The translations under genes and the position numbers were made by a program. Shown here one piece after another: positions 1-7,790 of a stretch of DNA of 64,000 nucleotides. Position 1 is the stretch's first letter, and every line of letters starts with the position of its first letter. The notes beneath the pieces are model-generated. The model ran no database searches and had not been told where the DNA came from. It saw only the letters and a program-made list of their open reading frames with translations. This stretch comes from Bifidobacterium catenulatum PV20-2 (GTDB lineage Bacteria; Actinomycetota; Actinomycetes; Actinomycetales; Bifidobacteriaceae): contig NZ_CP007456.1 of the NCBI RefSeq assembly GCF_000800455.1, positions 1,240,001 through 1,304,000 on the forward strand, given 5' to 3'.

Positions 1-275
1 ACAAGATTGTGGATTCCAAGACCGTCGTGTGGAACGGCCCGATGGGCGTGTTCGAGGTTCCGGCATTCGCAGCCGGCACCGAAGCCGTGGCCCAGGGCTT
101 GGTCGACGCCACCACGGCTGGCGCGTTCACCATCGTCGGTGGCGGTGACTCCGCCTCCGCAGTGCGCAACCTCGGCTTCCCGGAGGATGGCTTCTCGCAC
201 ATCTCCACCGGTGGCGGCGCTTCCCTCGAGTTCCTCGAAGGCAAGGAACTGCCGGGCCTGAAGGTGCTCGACTGA
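1..275 (+). CDS. pgk: phosphoglycerate kinase, C-terminal part
   Basis: This is the last 90 codons of phosphoglycerate kinase, open from base 3 and cut by the left window edge. The visible part contains the C-domain stretch WNGPMGVFE and the glycine-rich nucleotide-binding segment GGGDSASAV, followed by [13 protein letters not shown], all hallmarks of the family. The enzyme transfers phosphate from 1,3-bisphosphoglycerate to ADP in the cytoplasm. It lies just upstream of tpiA, as in other bifidobacteria, so both serve lower glycolysis and the bifid shunt. A hairpin directly after the stop separates it from tpiA. The identification is firm; only the N-terminus is missing. Confidence 0.96.
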   Translation, partial: KIVDSKTVVWNGPMGVFEVPAFAAGTEAVAQGLVDATTAGAFTIVGGGDSASAVRNLGFPEDGFSHISTGGGASLEFLEGKELPGLKVLD

Positions 276-295
276 TTATTTGACACATAATCTGG

Positions 296-335
296 AGGTG
301 CTCCCTTATCGACAAAGGTGGGGAGCACCTCTTGT
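296..335 (+). terminator. pgk terminator hairpin
   Basis: A perfect 10-bp stem (AGGTGCTCCC at 296-305 with GGGAGCACCT at 321-330) lies 20 bases after the pgk stop. The T-run behind it is weak (CTTGTTGT), so termination may be partial. Confidence 0.7.
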
Positions 336-400
336 TGTCAACAGCGCGAAACGCGACACATAAACACTGAACGGAAACAAGAACGGAGGCAGGCAAACAC

Positions 401-1195
401 ATGGTATCACAACGAATTCCACTGGTCGCCGGCAATTGGAAGATGAACTTCGATCATCTTGAAGCCACCTATTTCGTTCAGCAGCTTGCATGGAATCTCC
501 GTGACATTCATTTCGACTACCGTCATTGCGAAATCGCGTTGATGCCCTCCTTCACCTCATTACGTAGCGTTCAGGTGTTGGTCGAATCCGACAATTTAAA
601 GATTCGCTATGGCGCACAGGCTGTTTCCGTAACGTCGCAGGGTGCATTCACTGGTGACGTATCCGCAGATATGATCGCCCATCTCGGCTGCTCATATGTG
701 ATTGTCGGCCATTCTGAACGCCGCAAATACCATCCGGAAGACGATGCGAACATCGTGGATCAAGTGCGTGCGGTTTTGGCTGCAGGCATGCAACCGATTC
801 TTTGCGTCGGCGAAAGCTATGAGGAACGACGCAAGGGCATCGAACTCGATTTCGCCGTGGGACAGGTACATGACGTCACACGCGATCTTTCCGACGAGGA
901 AGCATCACGTCTGATTGTGGCATATGAACCGGTGTGGGCCATCGGCACCGGAATGGTAGCGACTCCGCAATCCGCGCAGGATGCTGCCAAGGCGATTCGA
1001 GACGATTTGTCCACAACCTTTGGCTCGCATGTAGGTGAGACCGTGCGTATTCTATATGGAGGTTCCGTTTCTTCGAAAAATGCCGTGGAACTGATCGGCG
1101 AGCCTGATGTGGACGGATTCCTTATCGGTGGTGCCGCGCTGAATGTGGATGAGCTCACCAGAATCTGCCAGCTCACCATAAAAGCAACTTTGTGA
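401..1195 (+). CDS. tpiA: triose-phosphate isomerase
   Basis: Triose-phosphate isomerase interconverts dihydroxyacetone phosphate and glyceraldehyde 3-phosphate. The 264-residue protein has the normal length and all catalytic signatures: N12 and K14 in AGNWKMN, the electrophile H104 in VGHSERR, the base E176 in AYEPVWAIGTG, and the phosphate-binding loop GGSVSSKN near the C-terminus. The ATG at 401 follows GGAGG with good spacing. It sits between pgk and secG on the same strand, separated from pgk by a hairpin, so it probably has its own promoter in the 125-base gap. The slightly AT-richer codon use than pgk is usual for this gene and gives no hint of transfer. Confidence 0.97.
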   Translation: MVSQRIPLVAGNWKMNFDHLEATYFVQQLAWNLRDIHFDYRHCEIALMPSFTSLRSVQVLVESDNLKIRYGAQAVSVTSQGAFTGDVSADMIAHLGCSYVIVGHSERRKYHPEDDANIVDQVRAVLAAGMQPILCVGESYEERRKGIELDFAVGQVHDVTRDLSDEEASRLIVAYEPVWAIGTGMVATPQSAQDAAKAIRDDLSTTFGSHVGETVRILYGGSVSSKNAVELIGEPDVDGFLIGGAALNVDELTRICQLTIKATL

Positions 1196-1299
1196 CGCCA
1201 CGTTTTTAAAGCAAATATTTCAAGGTGTGGTCAATACTCAATTTTCTCAATACCTTGCGCTATCGTTAACAACAGTGTTTACGAACTGGAGGTTCACTC

Positions 1300-1557
1300 G
1301 TGTCCGCTATGGCCATCGTTAAGCTTGTGCTGCAGATTGTTCTCGTTATTTTCAGCCTCTTGCTCACCCTGCTGATTCTGATGCACAAGGGCAAGGGCGG
1401 TGGCCTCTCCGATATGTTCGGAGGCGGCCTCACCCAGAATGCGGGTTCCTCTGGCGTCGCCGAAAAGAATCTGAACCGTTGGACCGTCATCATCGCACTG
1501 CTATGGGTGGCCATCATCATCGCCCTCGGTTTGATGACGAAGTTCAGCCTCATCTGA
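1300..1557 (+). CDS. secG: preprotein translocase subunit SecG
   Basis: SecG is the small auxiliary subunit of the SecYEG protein-export channel in the cytoplasmic membrane. The 85-residue product has the family's two-helix topology: a first hydrophobic segment at about residues 7-27, the conserved cytoplasmic loop HKGKGGGLSDMFGG, and a second membrane segment at about 62-80. The start is GTG at 1300, six bases after CTGGAGG; no other start fits. Its place next to tpiA is the usual actinobacterial arrangement. A strong terminator follows the stop directly, so the transcript ends here. Confidence 0.96.
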   Translation: MSAMAIVKLVLQIVLVIFSLLLTLLILMHKGKGGGLSDMFGGGLTQNAGSSGVAEKNLNRWTVIIALLWVAIIIALGLMTKFSLI

Positions 1558-1567
1558 TTGACTTTGT

Positions 1568-1612
1568 CACTTCGGCCCATGACTGGATACGGTCATGGGC
1601 CGAAGTGTTTTT
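1568..1612 (+). terminator. secG rho-independent terminator
   Basis: A 16-bp perfect stem (CACTTCGGCCCATGAC at 1568-1583 pairing with 1592-1607) has an 8-base loop and is followed by TTTTTA. This is a textbook intrinsic terminator 10 bases after the secG stop. It also shows that any start codon of the next gene upstream of about 1612 is unlikely. Confidence 0.92.
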
Positions 1613-1651
1613 ATCGTAGTATTGGCTGCAACATATGAGCGAAGGATTGAT

Positions 1652-2503
1652 TTGACGCCTTTGAAAATCGAGAAAAACCAAGAAACCACGATGGTCGTTG
1701 CGGATTTGGATGGCACGCTGCTGCATGACGGCGAAACGTTCGAGGAACGTTTCCTGACGCAATATTCCATCGATGTGATCAATCGCATGCACGACAATGG
1801 CATCGTTTTCGCTGTGGAAACGGCACGTCCGGTCAGCACAGGCTTTTCGTTCGTGGAAAAACTGCCTGTCGACGCCGTCGCTTATCTCAACGGTGCGTTG
1901 ATAGATTTCAATCCGGCATCATCGAATTATGAAATGCTTACTTCGCCGACGCTGCCGGAAGACGGCCATCTTAAGAAAATCGGTTTTTCATCGAAACGCG
2001 CCTGCGAAGTCTGCAAAAATCTATTAGCTGAGCTACCTGGCATGGAAGTCGGCATCGTCATGGATGACGTGCGGTACACCAATTTCGATGTCTCCAAATA
2101 CTGGAAGACGCAGACTTGGCGATACACTGACTTCGACGATGTTCCTGAAGGTATCGCCGATAAGCTCATTATCTTCCCTAACGATGAGCAGTGGAATCAG
2201 GTCGGTTCTCTTGTGCCCAGCGACTTTGACGTTCACATCTCTGAGGGATCGCTGTGGATGTTGATGAATCCCCAAGCCAACAAGGAACATGCATTGAATC
2301 TGCTGGCAGAACATTTTGAGACGCCAATGAGCAAAACCATCTCATTCGGTGATGATTTGGTCGACATTGCCATGCTATGCAAATCCGGAAGGGGAGTGGC
2401 GGTGGCGAACGCTAACCCGGATGTGTTGAACATCGCAGATGAAATCTGCCCATCCAATAACGATGACGGTGTGGCACAGTGGATTGAAGATAATCTGCTG
2501 TGA
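1652..2503 (+). CDS. Cof-type HAD hydrolase (sugar-phosphatase family)
   Basis: This is a haloacid-dehalogenase phosphatase of the Cof/IIB type. The nucleophile motif is VADLDGTLL at the N-terminus, and the acidic motif IV is FGDDLVDIAML near the C-terminus; a large cap domain lies between them. The substrate is probably a phosphorylated sugar or cofactor, but the sequence does not tell which. The frame is open from 1595, but that stretch lies inside the secG terminator. I chose TTG at 1652 because GAAGGA lies five bases upstream. A second possibility is ATG 1691, which would begin right at the nucleophile motif. It is alone on its transcript and about 283 residues long. Confidence 0.85.
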   Translation: MTPLKIEKNQETTMVVADLDGTLLHDGETFEERFLTQYSIDVINRMHDNGIVFAVETARPVSTGFSFVEKLPVDAVAYLNGALIDFNPASSNYEMLTSPTLPEDGHLKKIGFSSKRACEVCKNLLAELPGMEVGIVMDDVRYTNFDVSKYWKTQTWRYTDFDDVPEGIADKLIIFPNDEQWNQVGSLVPSDFDVHISEGSLWMLMNPQANKEHALNLLAEHFETPMSKTISFGDDLVDIAMLCKSGRGVAVANANPDVLNIADEICPSNNDDGVAQWIEDNLL

Positions 2504-2532
2504 TGTCTCGTGATGTTCAAGAATTACATGAG

Positions 2533-2659
2533 TTGAACTTCATGAATTGAACTTTTGTTGCAAAGGGATACGAAATGGTTACATTTGATATTGAACTTCT
2601 GCGATTTCAATGGGTAGCTTGTGCTAGGATTTGAACTAGTGTTTGATGAGAATTGAACT
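2533..2659 (+). repeat. five TTGAACT direct repeats upstream of the HTH-aminotransferase
   Basis: The 7-mer TTGAACT occurs five times in the same orientation, beginning at 2533, 2547, 2591, 2631 and 2653, within the 168-base gap before the aminotransferase gene. The last copy overlaps the region just before the ribosome-binding site (GAAAGGA). Spacings are 14, 44, 40 and 22 bases. This density is far above chance. It looks like an operator array or promoter-proximal regulatory region, although I see no clean -35/-10 pair. Confidence 0.6.
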
Positions 2660-2671
2660 GAAAGGACTGGT

Positions 2672-4207
2672 ATGACGGAATCATTCTCCAGCCGGTTGAA
2701 CGTTGCGATGGCGTTCCGCAATGTCAAACAAATTGATTTTGTGCATGCGGCTGAGAAGTTCAATATCAAACTTGGCAAAAGTCATATGAGTCAGTACGTG
2801 AGCGGCAAAACCGTGCCACGTGCCGATATCGCCCATTTCCTTGCGGCTTTTCTGCAGGTCAATGAGGACTGGCTGATGGGAAAGGACGTTCCCATGGAGC
2901 AGAACGCCGTCATCTTGCCTGAAATCGAGTCTGATGAAACCCAACCTGATAGCAATTCTGCATCAGCGCAACCAACAGAAGGAAAGACCATGCGTACCTT
3001 TACGAAATCCCATAAGCTCGACAATGTGCTCTACGACGTTCGTGGTCCGGTGGCGGACGAGGCGGCACGCATGGAAGCAGCGGGAACGCATATTCTGAAA
3101 CTCAATATCGGCAATCCTGCGCCATTCGGGTTCCGGACTCCGGATGAAGTTGTGTATGATATGGCGCAGCAGCTCCCTGAGACCGAAGGATATTCACCGT
3201 CCAAGGGTCTGTTCTCGGCGCGCAAGGCCATCATGCAGTATGCACAGCTCAAGAATATTCCGAACGTCTCCATCGACGATATCTTTACTGGCAATGGCGT
3301 CAGCGAGCTCATCAATCTGTCGCTGTCCGCATTGCTGGACAACGGCGACGAAGTGCTGGTGCCTTCGCCGGACTATCCTCTGTGGACAGCCTGTGTGAAT
3401 TTGGCTGGCGGCACCGCCGTGCATTATATCTGTGATGAGGAATCCGAATGGTATCCCGATATCGACGATATCCGCTCTAAAATCACGGATAAGACCAAGG
3501 CAATTGTCATCATCAATCCAAATAATCCGACCGGAGCGCTTTATCCGAAAGAACTGTTGCAGCAGATTGTCGATATTGCCCGGGAACATCAGCTCATTAT
3601 TTTCTCCGATGAGATTTATGATCGTCTAGTCATGGATGGGTTGGAGCATATTTCCATCGCATCGCTGGCTCCGGACCTGTTCTGTGTGACGTTCTCCGGT
3701 CTGTCGAAGTCGCATATGATTGCCGGATACCGCATTGGATGGATGATACTTTCCGGCAACAAGCGTATTGCAAAGGATTACATCGAGGGCTTGAACATGC
3801 TGGCGAACATGCGTATGTGCTCGAATGTCCCCGCTCAGTCGGTGGTGCAGACCGCTTTGGGTGGGCATCAGAGCGTCAAGGACTACATCAAACCAGGTGG
3901 CCGCGTGTACGAGCAGCGCGAACTGGTCTATCAGATGCTCAATGAAATTCCCGGCGTTACCGCAGTTAAACCGAAAGCGGCGTTCTATATCTTCCCGAAG
4001 CTGGATGTCAAAAAGTTCAATATTCACTCCGATGAGCAGTTCGCATTGGATCTGCTGCATGACAAGCATATTCTGATCAGTCATGGCGGTGCGTTCAATT
4101 GGCAGAATCCAGATCATTTCAGAGTGGTATATCTGCCGCGTATCACGATGCTGAAGGAAACCATAAGTGAGATCGCTGATTTCTTGAGCACATATCATCA
4201 GGCATAA
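2672..4207 (+). CDS. PLP aminotransferase with N-terminal Cro/CI-type HTH domain
   Basis: The 511-residue protein joins two parts. Residues 1-75 form a Cro/CI-like helix-turn-helix (SHMSQYVSGKTVPR, then NEDWLMG, the usual end of such domains). Residues 107-511 are a fold-type I aminotransferase resembling AlaA/AlaT (alanine-pyruvate type). Visible motifs are NPNNPTGAL, SDEIYDRL, the PLP lysine segment FSGLSKSHMIAGYRIGW and a C-terminal FRVVYLPR arginine. The linker at 76-106 is acidic and low in complexity. An internal ATG at 2990 (M107) has its own AGAAGGAAAG ribosome-binding site and could make the enzyme alone. Upstream TTGAACT repeats suggest autoregulation. The substrate is inferred from family resemblance only. 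Confidence 0.88.
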   Translation: MTESFSSRLNVAMAFRNVKQIDFVHAAEKFNIKLGKSHMSQYVSGKTVPRADIAHFLAAFLQVNEDWLMGKDVPMEQNAVILPEIESDETQPDSNSASAQPTEGKTMRTFTKSHKLDNVLYDVRGPVADEAARMEAAGTHILKLNIGNPAPFGFRTPDEVVYDMAQQLPETEGYSPSKGLFSARKAIMQYAQLKNIPNVSIDDIFTGNGVSELINLSLSALLDNGDEVLVPSPDYPLWTACVNLAGGTAVHYICDEESEWYPDIDDIRSKITDKTKAIVIINPNNPTGALYPKELLQQIVDIAREHQLIIFSDEIYDRLVMDGLEHISIASLAPDLFCVTFSGLSKSHMIAGYRIGWMILSGNKRIAKDYIEGLNMLANMRMCSNVPAQSVVQTALGGHQSVKDYIKPGGRVYEQRELVYQMLNEIPGVTAVKPKAAFYIFPKLDVKKFNIHSDEQFALDLLHDKHILISHGGAFNWQNPDHFRVVYLPRITMLKETISEIADFLSTYHQA

Positions 4208-4805
4208 TGGCCTTGGTTGCTCGAAGAACATTCATGGGGTGAAGCGTGCGCAGTATCGCGACACTCCACCCCAAAATATTTATAGTCACATTGACCATAA
4301 ATGGGGTTACGATGGCTCTGGCCTTAGGGTCGAGCAATCGTTCCGTCGTGAATTCGCAACGATCATACCCTCTCTGGGGGTACCGATTTGCTCCTGTCGC
4401 CATCATTGTGATTCGGCAGGAGCCTTTTGTTTTCAACGGGTTGCACCTGCCGGCGATGTGGCGTGCCAGGAGCATCGAGGTCAGCGCTGCCACCAACGAT
4501 GCACCTTTGCCCTCGTTCGTGTTCGTGTCGTCGTTGTTGACGATGTCGTACAGCGTGTCGTCGAGCAGTTCGGCCGGCGGCATGCCCAGGGTGACGGCCG
4601 CGGCCGCGATGGCGTTGAGGTCCCATGCGGCGTCGAGGTTCATTCTGGCCGATATGGTGGCCTTGGTCACGCCGGCCGCCTCGCACAGGGCCTGCTGTTC
4701 GAGTTCTTCCTTGGCCAGGTGCAGGCGCACGTTCCATGCGGCGACCTCACGCAGGTGCTCTCCCAGTTCGACGGCCTGTGTCCTTGCCGTGGTGTTGCCG
4801 GTCAT
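4143..4805 (-). CDS. HTH DNA-binding protein at the left end of the integrative element
   Basis: The N-terminal half is an xre-like DNA-binding region: a long helix, then QALCEAAGVTKATISARMNL, which is the recognition helix area, followed by AAAAVTLGMPPAELLDD. ATG 4805 is chosen because AAAGGA lies five bases upstream; the frame is open further but lacks a start signal. The C-terminal third (after about residue 110) looks unlike protein and runs 65 bases into the antisense of the aminotransferase end. It has probably been replaced by read-through across the element boundary. It faces away from the replication operon at 5060, so it may be that operon's divergent regulator. Confidence 0.6.
   Translation of the reverse strand: MTGNTTARTQAVELGEHLREVAAWNVRLHLAKEELEQQALCEAAGVTKATISARMNLDAAWDLNAIAAAAVTLGMPPAELLDDTLYDIVNNDDTNTNEGKGASLVAALTSMLLARHIAGRCNPLKTKGSCRITMMATGANRYPQRGYDRCEFTTERLLDPKARAIVTPFMVNVTINILGWSVAILRTLHPMNVLRATKAIMPDDMCSRNQRSHLWFPSAS
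4390..4433 (+). terminator. rightward terminator hairpin
   Basis: GCTCCTGTCG (4390-4399) pairs with CGGCAGGAGC (4414-4423) with one mismatch, and TTTTGTTTT follows at 4425-4433. It would stop transcription coming from the aminotransferase. It may be its native terminator or one brought by the element. Confidence 0.65.
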
Positions 4806-5059
4806 ATCCGTTCCTTTCGCTCGCGTGCCCTTGGGGGCTTGTGCGCACCATGCTATGGGCGGCGCGCTTGGTTGCGCAATACGACCGCCTCCCCGGTTCG
4901 GTCTGGTCGAACTGGGCCGGGAAAAACATGGAAAACGAAAGCGCTCCGCACCGTGTTGGCGCTTGGTGCGGGGCTGATCGACAACCTTGGGCGGGATTCC
5001 GAGCGATTCAAGTGACAAGAGTCCCGGGATTCGCCCTCCATTGAAAGAGAGTTATCGCA

Positions 5060-5209
5060 ATGACCAATCCTACCATCGCTTCCGCCCCGCGTGCGGCGGG
5101 AGCCATGAAAACCATCCCGTCGCTGCGCGTGCGGATCGCCCGCGCGCACCTGCTGGCGGTGCTGCTGCATCCCGCGCGCTCGTCGCGCCGTCGCCGCCGG
5201 AGCGCCTGA
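5060..5209 (+). CDS. small basic hypothetical protein (49 aa)
   Basis: This is a 49-residue ORF starting at ATG 5060, eleven bases after GAAAGAGA. It ends one base before the ATG of the next small gene. The product is strongly basic, finishing in a run of arginines and serines. No domain is recognised. It opens a tightly packed rightward operon in which neighbouring genes overlap or nearly touch, which supports it being translated. It could instead be a leader peptide for the operon. Confidence 0.45.
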   Translation: MTNPTIASAPRAAGAMKTIPSLRVRIARAHLLAVLLHPARSSRRRRRSA

Positions 5210-5210
5210 G

Positions 5211-5357
5211 ATGGGCCGGGCTGTGGCGGCGGTGGCCGTCGTCGCAATCGTCGTGTGTCTGCTGGCGGTGTGGGCGTTGTGCCGCGCGGCCGCGTTGGGC
5301 GACCGCATCGGCGAACGGCTCCATGATGCCAGGGGTCGCGAGGAGGATGCGCGATGA
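5211..5357 (+). CDS. single-pass membrane mini-protein (48 aa)
   Basis: ATG 5211 starts a 48-residue protein with one clear membrane helix at about residues 4-24 (AVAAVAVVAIVVCLLAVWAL). A charged tail of about 20 residues follows. Its stop codon overlaps the next start (ATGA at 5354-5357), so it is probably translationally coupled to the replication-type HTH gene. I do not recognise a family; small membrane proteins of this kind are common at the start of element operons. Confidence 0.5.
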   Translation: MGRAVAAVAVVAIVVCLLAVWALCRAAALGDRIGERLHDARGREEDAR

Positions 5358-6427
5358 GCGGGCCGGCGGAGCAGTGGGCGTGGCAGTTGCAGGACGAGCG
5401 GCTGAGCCTGTCGGAGAAGTTCGTGTTGGTGCATCTGGCGCGAAGGGCGTATTACGACGACGGGTGCGGCGCGTGGCCGTCGGTCAACACCATCGCGGCA
5501 CATTGCCATTGCACGCGCCGTTCCGTGCTGCGCGCGTTGAAACGTTTGCAGGAGCTGGGCTACTTGCGCGAGGGCGACCAAGAGCTGGCCGCGCGCAATC
5601 CCCGCAGCCACGAACCCATCCCCAGGGGCCATCGCTCCAAGGTATGGGACGTGGTGATGAAGGGCGCGCGGACCGAGCCGGAGGACATCACCGATCCCGG
5701 CGAGACCAGCGCGGGCAAGGGTGTTCCGGCGAAGCCTAGTGCGGCCGGACCATCGCGGAGCAAGGAGTGCGCGCGGGGTGACATGGTGTCACCTGACGCA
5801 GTGTCACCTGACACAATGTCACTCCAGGGCGATTCCGACGGTGGGGTGACATCCTGTCCGAAGAGAGGTGACGTCATGTCACCCAATAGACAAGTGATAA
5901 CCAATGCTCCCCTTGTCCCCTACGGGGACATTCCCCTCGCCGGGGAACAACCCGAAGAGGAACGAAGCGAGCATGATGCCCCGGATTGGCGTCTGGCGCT
6001 GCCACCTCGGGGAGTGCGCGACCCATTGTGGACGCCAGGGGCGGAGGATGCGGACGAGCGGGTGCGTTCCCGGGCCTTGCAGGAGGTTCGCGTGCTGACG
6101 CTGATCCATGACCGTGTGGCGGCCATCGACCCGAAGGCAGCCAGGCCGGCGTCGATGCGAGACCGACGCAAGGTCCACGAGCTGCTGATGGAACGCTCTC
6201 TGACGGAGGTCGAGACGATCCTTGATTGGGCGTATGGCAATCCGCGCTGGATCTCATGGCTGGTGGACGGCACGATGGTCGAACGCTACTTCGCGCAGGT
6301 CAGCCTCGACATGCGCACCAAGCGGGCACGAGGTCCGCAGCATTCCGCCGGTCACGCCTCCGCTACCGAACGCACGCTGGCCCATGATCCAGACCGGCCG
6401 GTGGCGGTTAGTTCGGGCTTGGCCTAG
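5354..6427 (+). CDS. helix-turn-helix replication-type protein of the element
   Basis: This 357-residue protein begins with a winged-helix domain (about residues 15-75) of the type found in plasmid and ICE replication proteins: SLSEKFVLVHLARRAYY, then WPSVNTIAAHCHCTRRSVL, then RALKRLQELGYL. The middle (about 85-200) is disordered, rich in S, P, D and E, and includes a GDMVSPDAVSPDTMS stretch with short repeats. The C-terminal part (about 210-330) has helical regions. The start overlaps the previous stop by four bases. It is likely the DNA-binding protein that controls replication or maintenance of the element, but this is inference from domain type and position. Confidence 0.65.
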   Translation: MSGPAEQWAWQLQDERLSLSEKFVLVHLARRAYYDDGCGAWPSVNTIAAHCHCTRRSVLRALKRLQELGYLREGDQELAARNPRSHEPIPRGHRSKVWDVVMKGARTEPEDITDPGETSAGKGVPAKPSAAGPSRSKECARGDMVSPDAVSPDTMSLQGDSDGGVTSCPKRGDVMSPNRQVITNAPLVPYGDIPLAGEQPEEERSEHDAPDWRLALPPRGVRDPLWTPGAEDADERVRSRALQEVRVLTLIHDRVAAIDPKAARPASMRDRRKVHELLMERSLTEVETILDWAYGNPRWISWLVDGTMVERYFAQVSLDMRTKRARGPQHSAGHASATERTLAHDPDRPVAVSSGLA

Positions 6428-6430
6428 CGG

Positions 6431-6616
6431 GTGCCGGTCTACGGCGGCGGCATCCTGTCGATCGCATTGTGCCAGGCGCACCTCGACGGCGAAACCAAGC
6501 AGGCAGAGTGTCCGGTGTGCGCCTACGACCGGCACAACCAAGCCACCCACGCCATCGGCCTAGAGAAAACCGGCCGTGCCGAAGACAAGGAATCCCACGG
6601 GGAGGCCAGGCCATGA
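6431..6616 (+). CDS. putative zinc-ribbon mini-protein (61 aa)
   Basis: GTG 6431 starts four bases after the previous stop, and the stop overlaps the whiB start (ATGA at 6613-6616). The product contains a Cys/His set that could hold one zinc ion: a Cys-x2-His near residue 14 (CQAH) and a CPVC knuckle near residue 28. The rest is polar and unrecognised. The perfect fit between two overlapping neighbours makes real translation likely. No function can be assigned. Confidence 0.55.
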   Translation: MPVYGGGILSIALCQAHLDGETKQAECPVCAYDRHNQATHAIGLEKTGRAEDKESHGEARP

Positions 6617-7200
6617 CCGGTATGGCGGATGCCGCGCCCCGTTCGCCGGAGGCGTGGAAGAGCATGGGATGCTGCGCGAATTTCCCGCAGCCGTGGGCCG
6701 ACCTGATGTGGGGTCTGGAGTTCGAGGACACGCATCCCTTGGCCCGCGTGTTCCGGCAGGCGGGCGCGTCGGTATGCGAGCACGACTGCCCGGTGAGGGC
6801 CGAATGCCTGGCCTACGCCGGTGCCGCCGGCTTGGAATGGGGCTTGTACGGCGGCCGCTCGTGCACCGACCGCCGTCAGATCGCCCGCCTGGCGGAGGCC
6901 GACGGCGTGCCCTGCCGCGACCGCACGGTGCCCTGGGTCCGCCGCTGGGGCCTGTTCGTCGACTGGATCCAAGCCCATCCCGAGGTCTTCGACACGGCCC
7001 GGGACAAGGCCAGCATGGAACGCGGGCAACGCCGATGGCGCGCCGCAGGCCGCGCCCAGCCCGGAGACGGGCCACATGACCGTCAAACCATCATGCAAGC
7101 AGACAATCAAACAATCCGACAACCAAGCAATCAAACAATCAACCATGCCGACGATCCGGCGAATGGTCCCGAATCCAAGGAGGAAGCATCATGCGAGTAG
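6613..7200 (+). CDS. WhiB-family transcriptional regulator
   Basis: WhiB-like proteins are actinobacterial iron-sulfur transcription factors that bind the principal sigma factor. The four cluster ligands are present: one in the GCC pair (residues 20/21), then C55, C59 and C65 in CEHDCPVRAEC, matching the C-x3-C-x5-C pattern. The WhiB turn motif GLYGG is at 77-81, followed by basic residues RRQIARL. ATG 6613 follows GGGGAGG. At 195 residues the protein is longer than many family members because of a repetitive C-terminal tail rich in Q, T and N. Its coding DNA holds two copies of a 13-mer just before parA. It probably regulates element genes. Confidence 0.85.
   Translation: MTGMADAAPRSPEAWKSMGCCANFPQPWADLMWGLEFEDTHPLARVFRQAGASVCEHDCPVRAECLAYAGAAGLEWGLYGGRSCTDRRQIARLAEADGVPCRDRTVPWVRRWGLFVDWIQAHPEVFDTARDKASMERGQRRWRAAGRAQPGDGPHDRQTIMQADNQTIRQPSNQTINHADDPANGPESKEEASCE
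7104..7140 (+). repeat. 24-bp-spaced direct repeat before parA
   Basis: CAATCAAACAATC occurs at 7104-7116 and again, identically, at 7128-7140, starting exactly 24 bases apart, with a partial copy between them. The repeats lie in the last codons of whiB, about 50 bases before parA. Arrays of this kind next to parA often serve as partition sites; here that is a positional guess. Confidence 0.45.
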
Positions 7201-7790
7201 CGTTGGCGAACGCAAAGGGCGGGGTGGCCAAAACCACCAGCTGCATCTATCTGGCCGCCGTGCTGGCCCGGCGCGGCATCAAGGTGGCAGTCTACGACGC
7301 GGACCCGCAGTCCAGCGCCAGCCTATGGGCGGCCGCCGCCGAACAGGCGGGAGACCTGCTACCATTCGACGTGCTGCCGGCCAACATGGCCACCCTCGCC
7401 CACCTGGGCGGCGCCCCGGCCACAAAGGAATGGTCGATCATCGACGCCCCTCCGCAAGGCCCGCTGCTCGACAAGACGCTGGCCGTGGCCGATTTCGTCA
7501 TCCTACCCACCTCGGACTCGCCGATGGACCTCCAGCAGGCATGGGACACGCTCGACCGCGCCCGACATGCCACCAGGGCAGCCCTGCTGCCGGTGCGCGT
7601 CGAGGCGAACACCAACGCCTGGGCCCAGACCCTAGCCACGTTGGAGCAAACCGACACCGCGCGCTTCGACACCTTCATCGCCAAACGACAACCGATCAAG
7701 ACCTCGCTCGGCATGAACCCCAAACAACTGTACGAATACCGGGAACTGGCCGACGAACTGACGCGCATCGCCAAGGAGGAACTGGCATGA
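7191..7790 (+). CDS. parA: ParA-family partition ATPase
   Basis: This ParA/MinD-type ATPase powers DNA segregation. The deviant Walker A motif KGGVAKTT spans residues 9-16, the switch I aspartate follows in YDADPQSSAS, and the Walker B-like segment is WSIIDAPPQGP. At 199 residues it belongs to the short ParA type without an N-terminal HTH, as found on plasmids and integrative elements. ATG 7191 lies inside the last codons of whiB, and its end overlaps the next gene by four bases. The expected partner is the RHH gene that follows, which is frameshifted here. The separate parB at 18106-18825 is a second candidate partner. Confidence 0.88.
   Translation: MRVALANAKGGVAKTTSCIYLAAVLARRGIKVAVYDADPQSSASLWAAAAEQAGDLLPFDVLPANMATLAHLGGAPATKEWSIIDAPPQGPLLDKTLAVADFVILPTSDSPMDLQQAWDTLDRARHATRAALLPVRVEANTNAWAQTLATLEQTDTARFDTFIAKRQPIKTSLGMNPKQLYEYRELADELTRIAKEELA

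Noticed and set aside
36-435. minus-strand frames opposite pgk and the tpiA upstream region
   Set aside because: They are arginine/serine/proline-rich shadows of the GC-rich plus-strand code with no start signals.
1595-1651. HAD gene start at 1595
   Set aside because: The start would lie inside the secG terminator stem. TTG 1652 has a ribosome-binding site and fits better.
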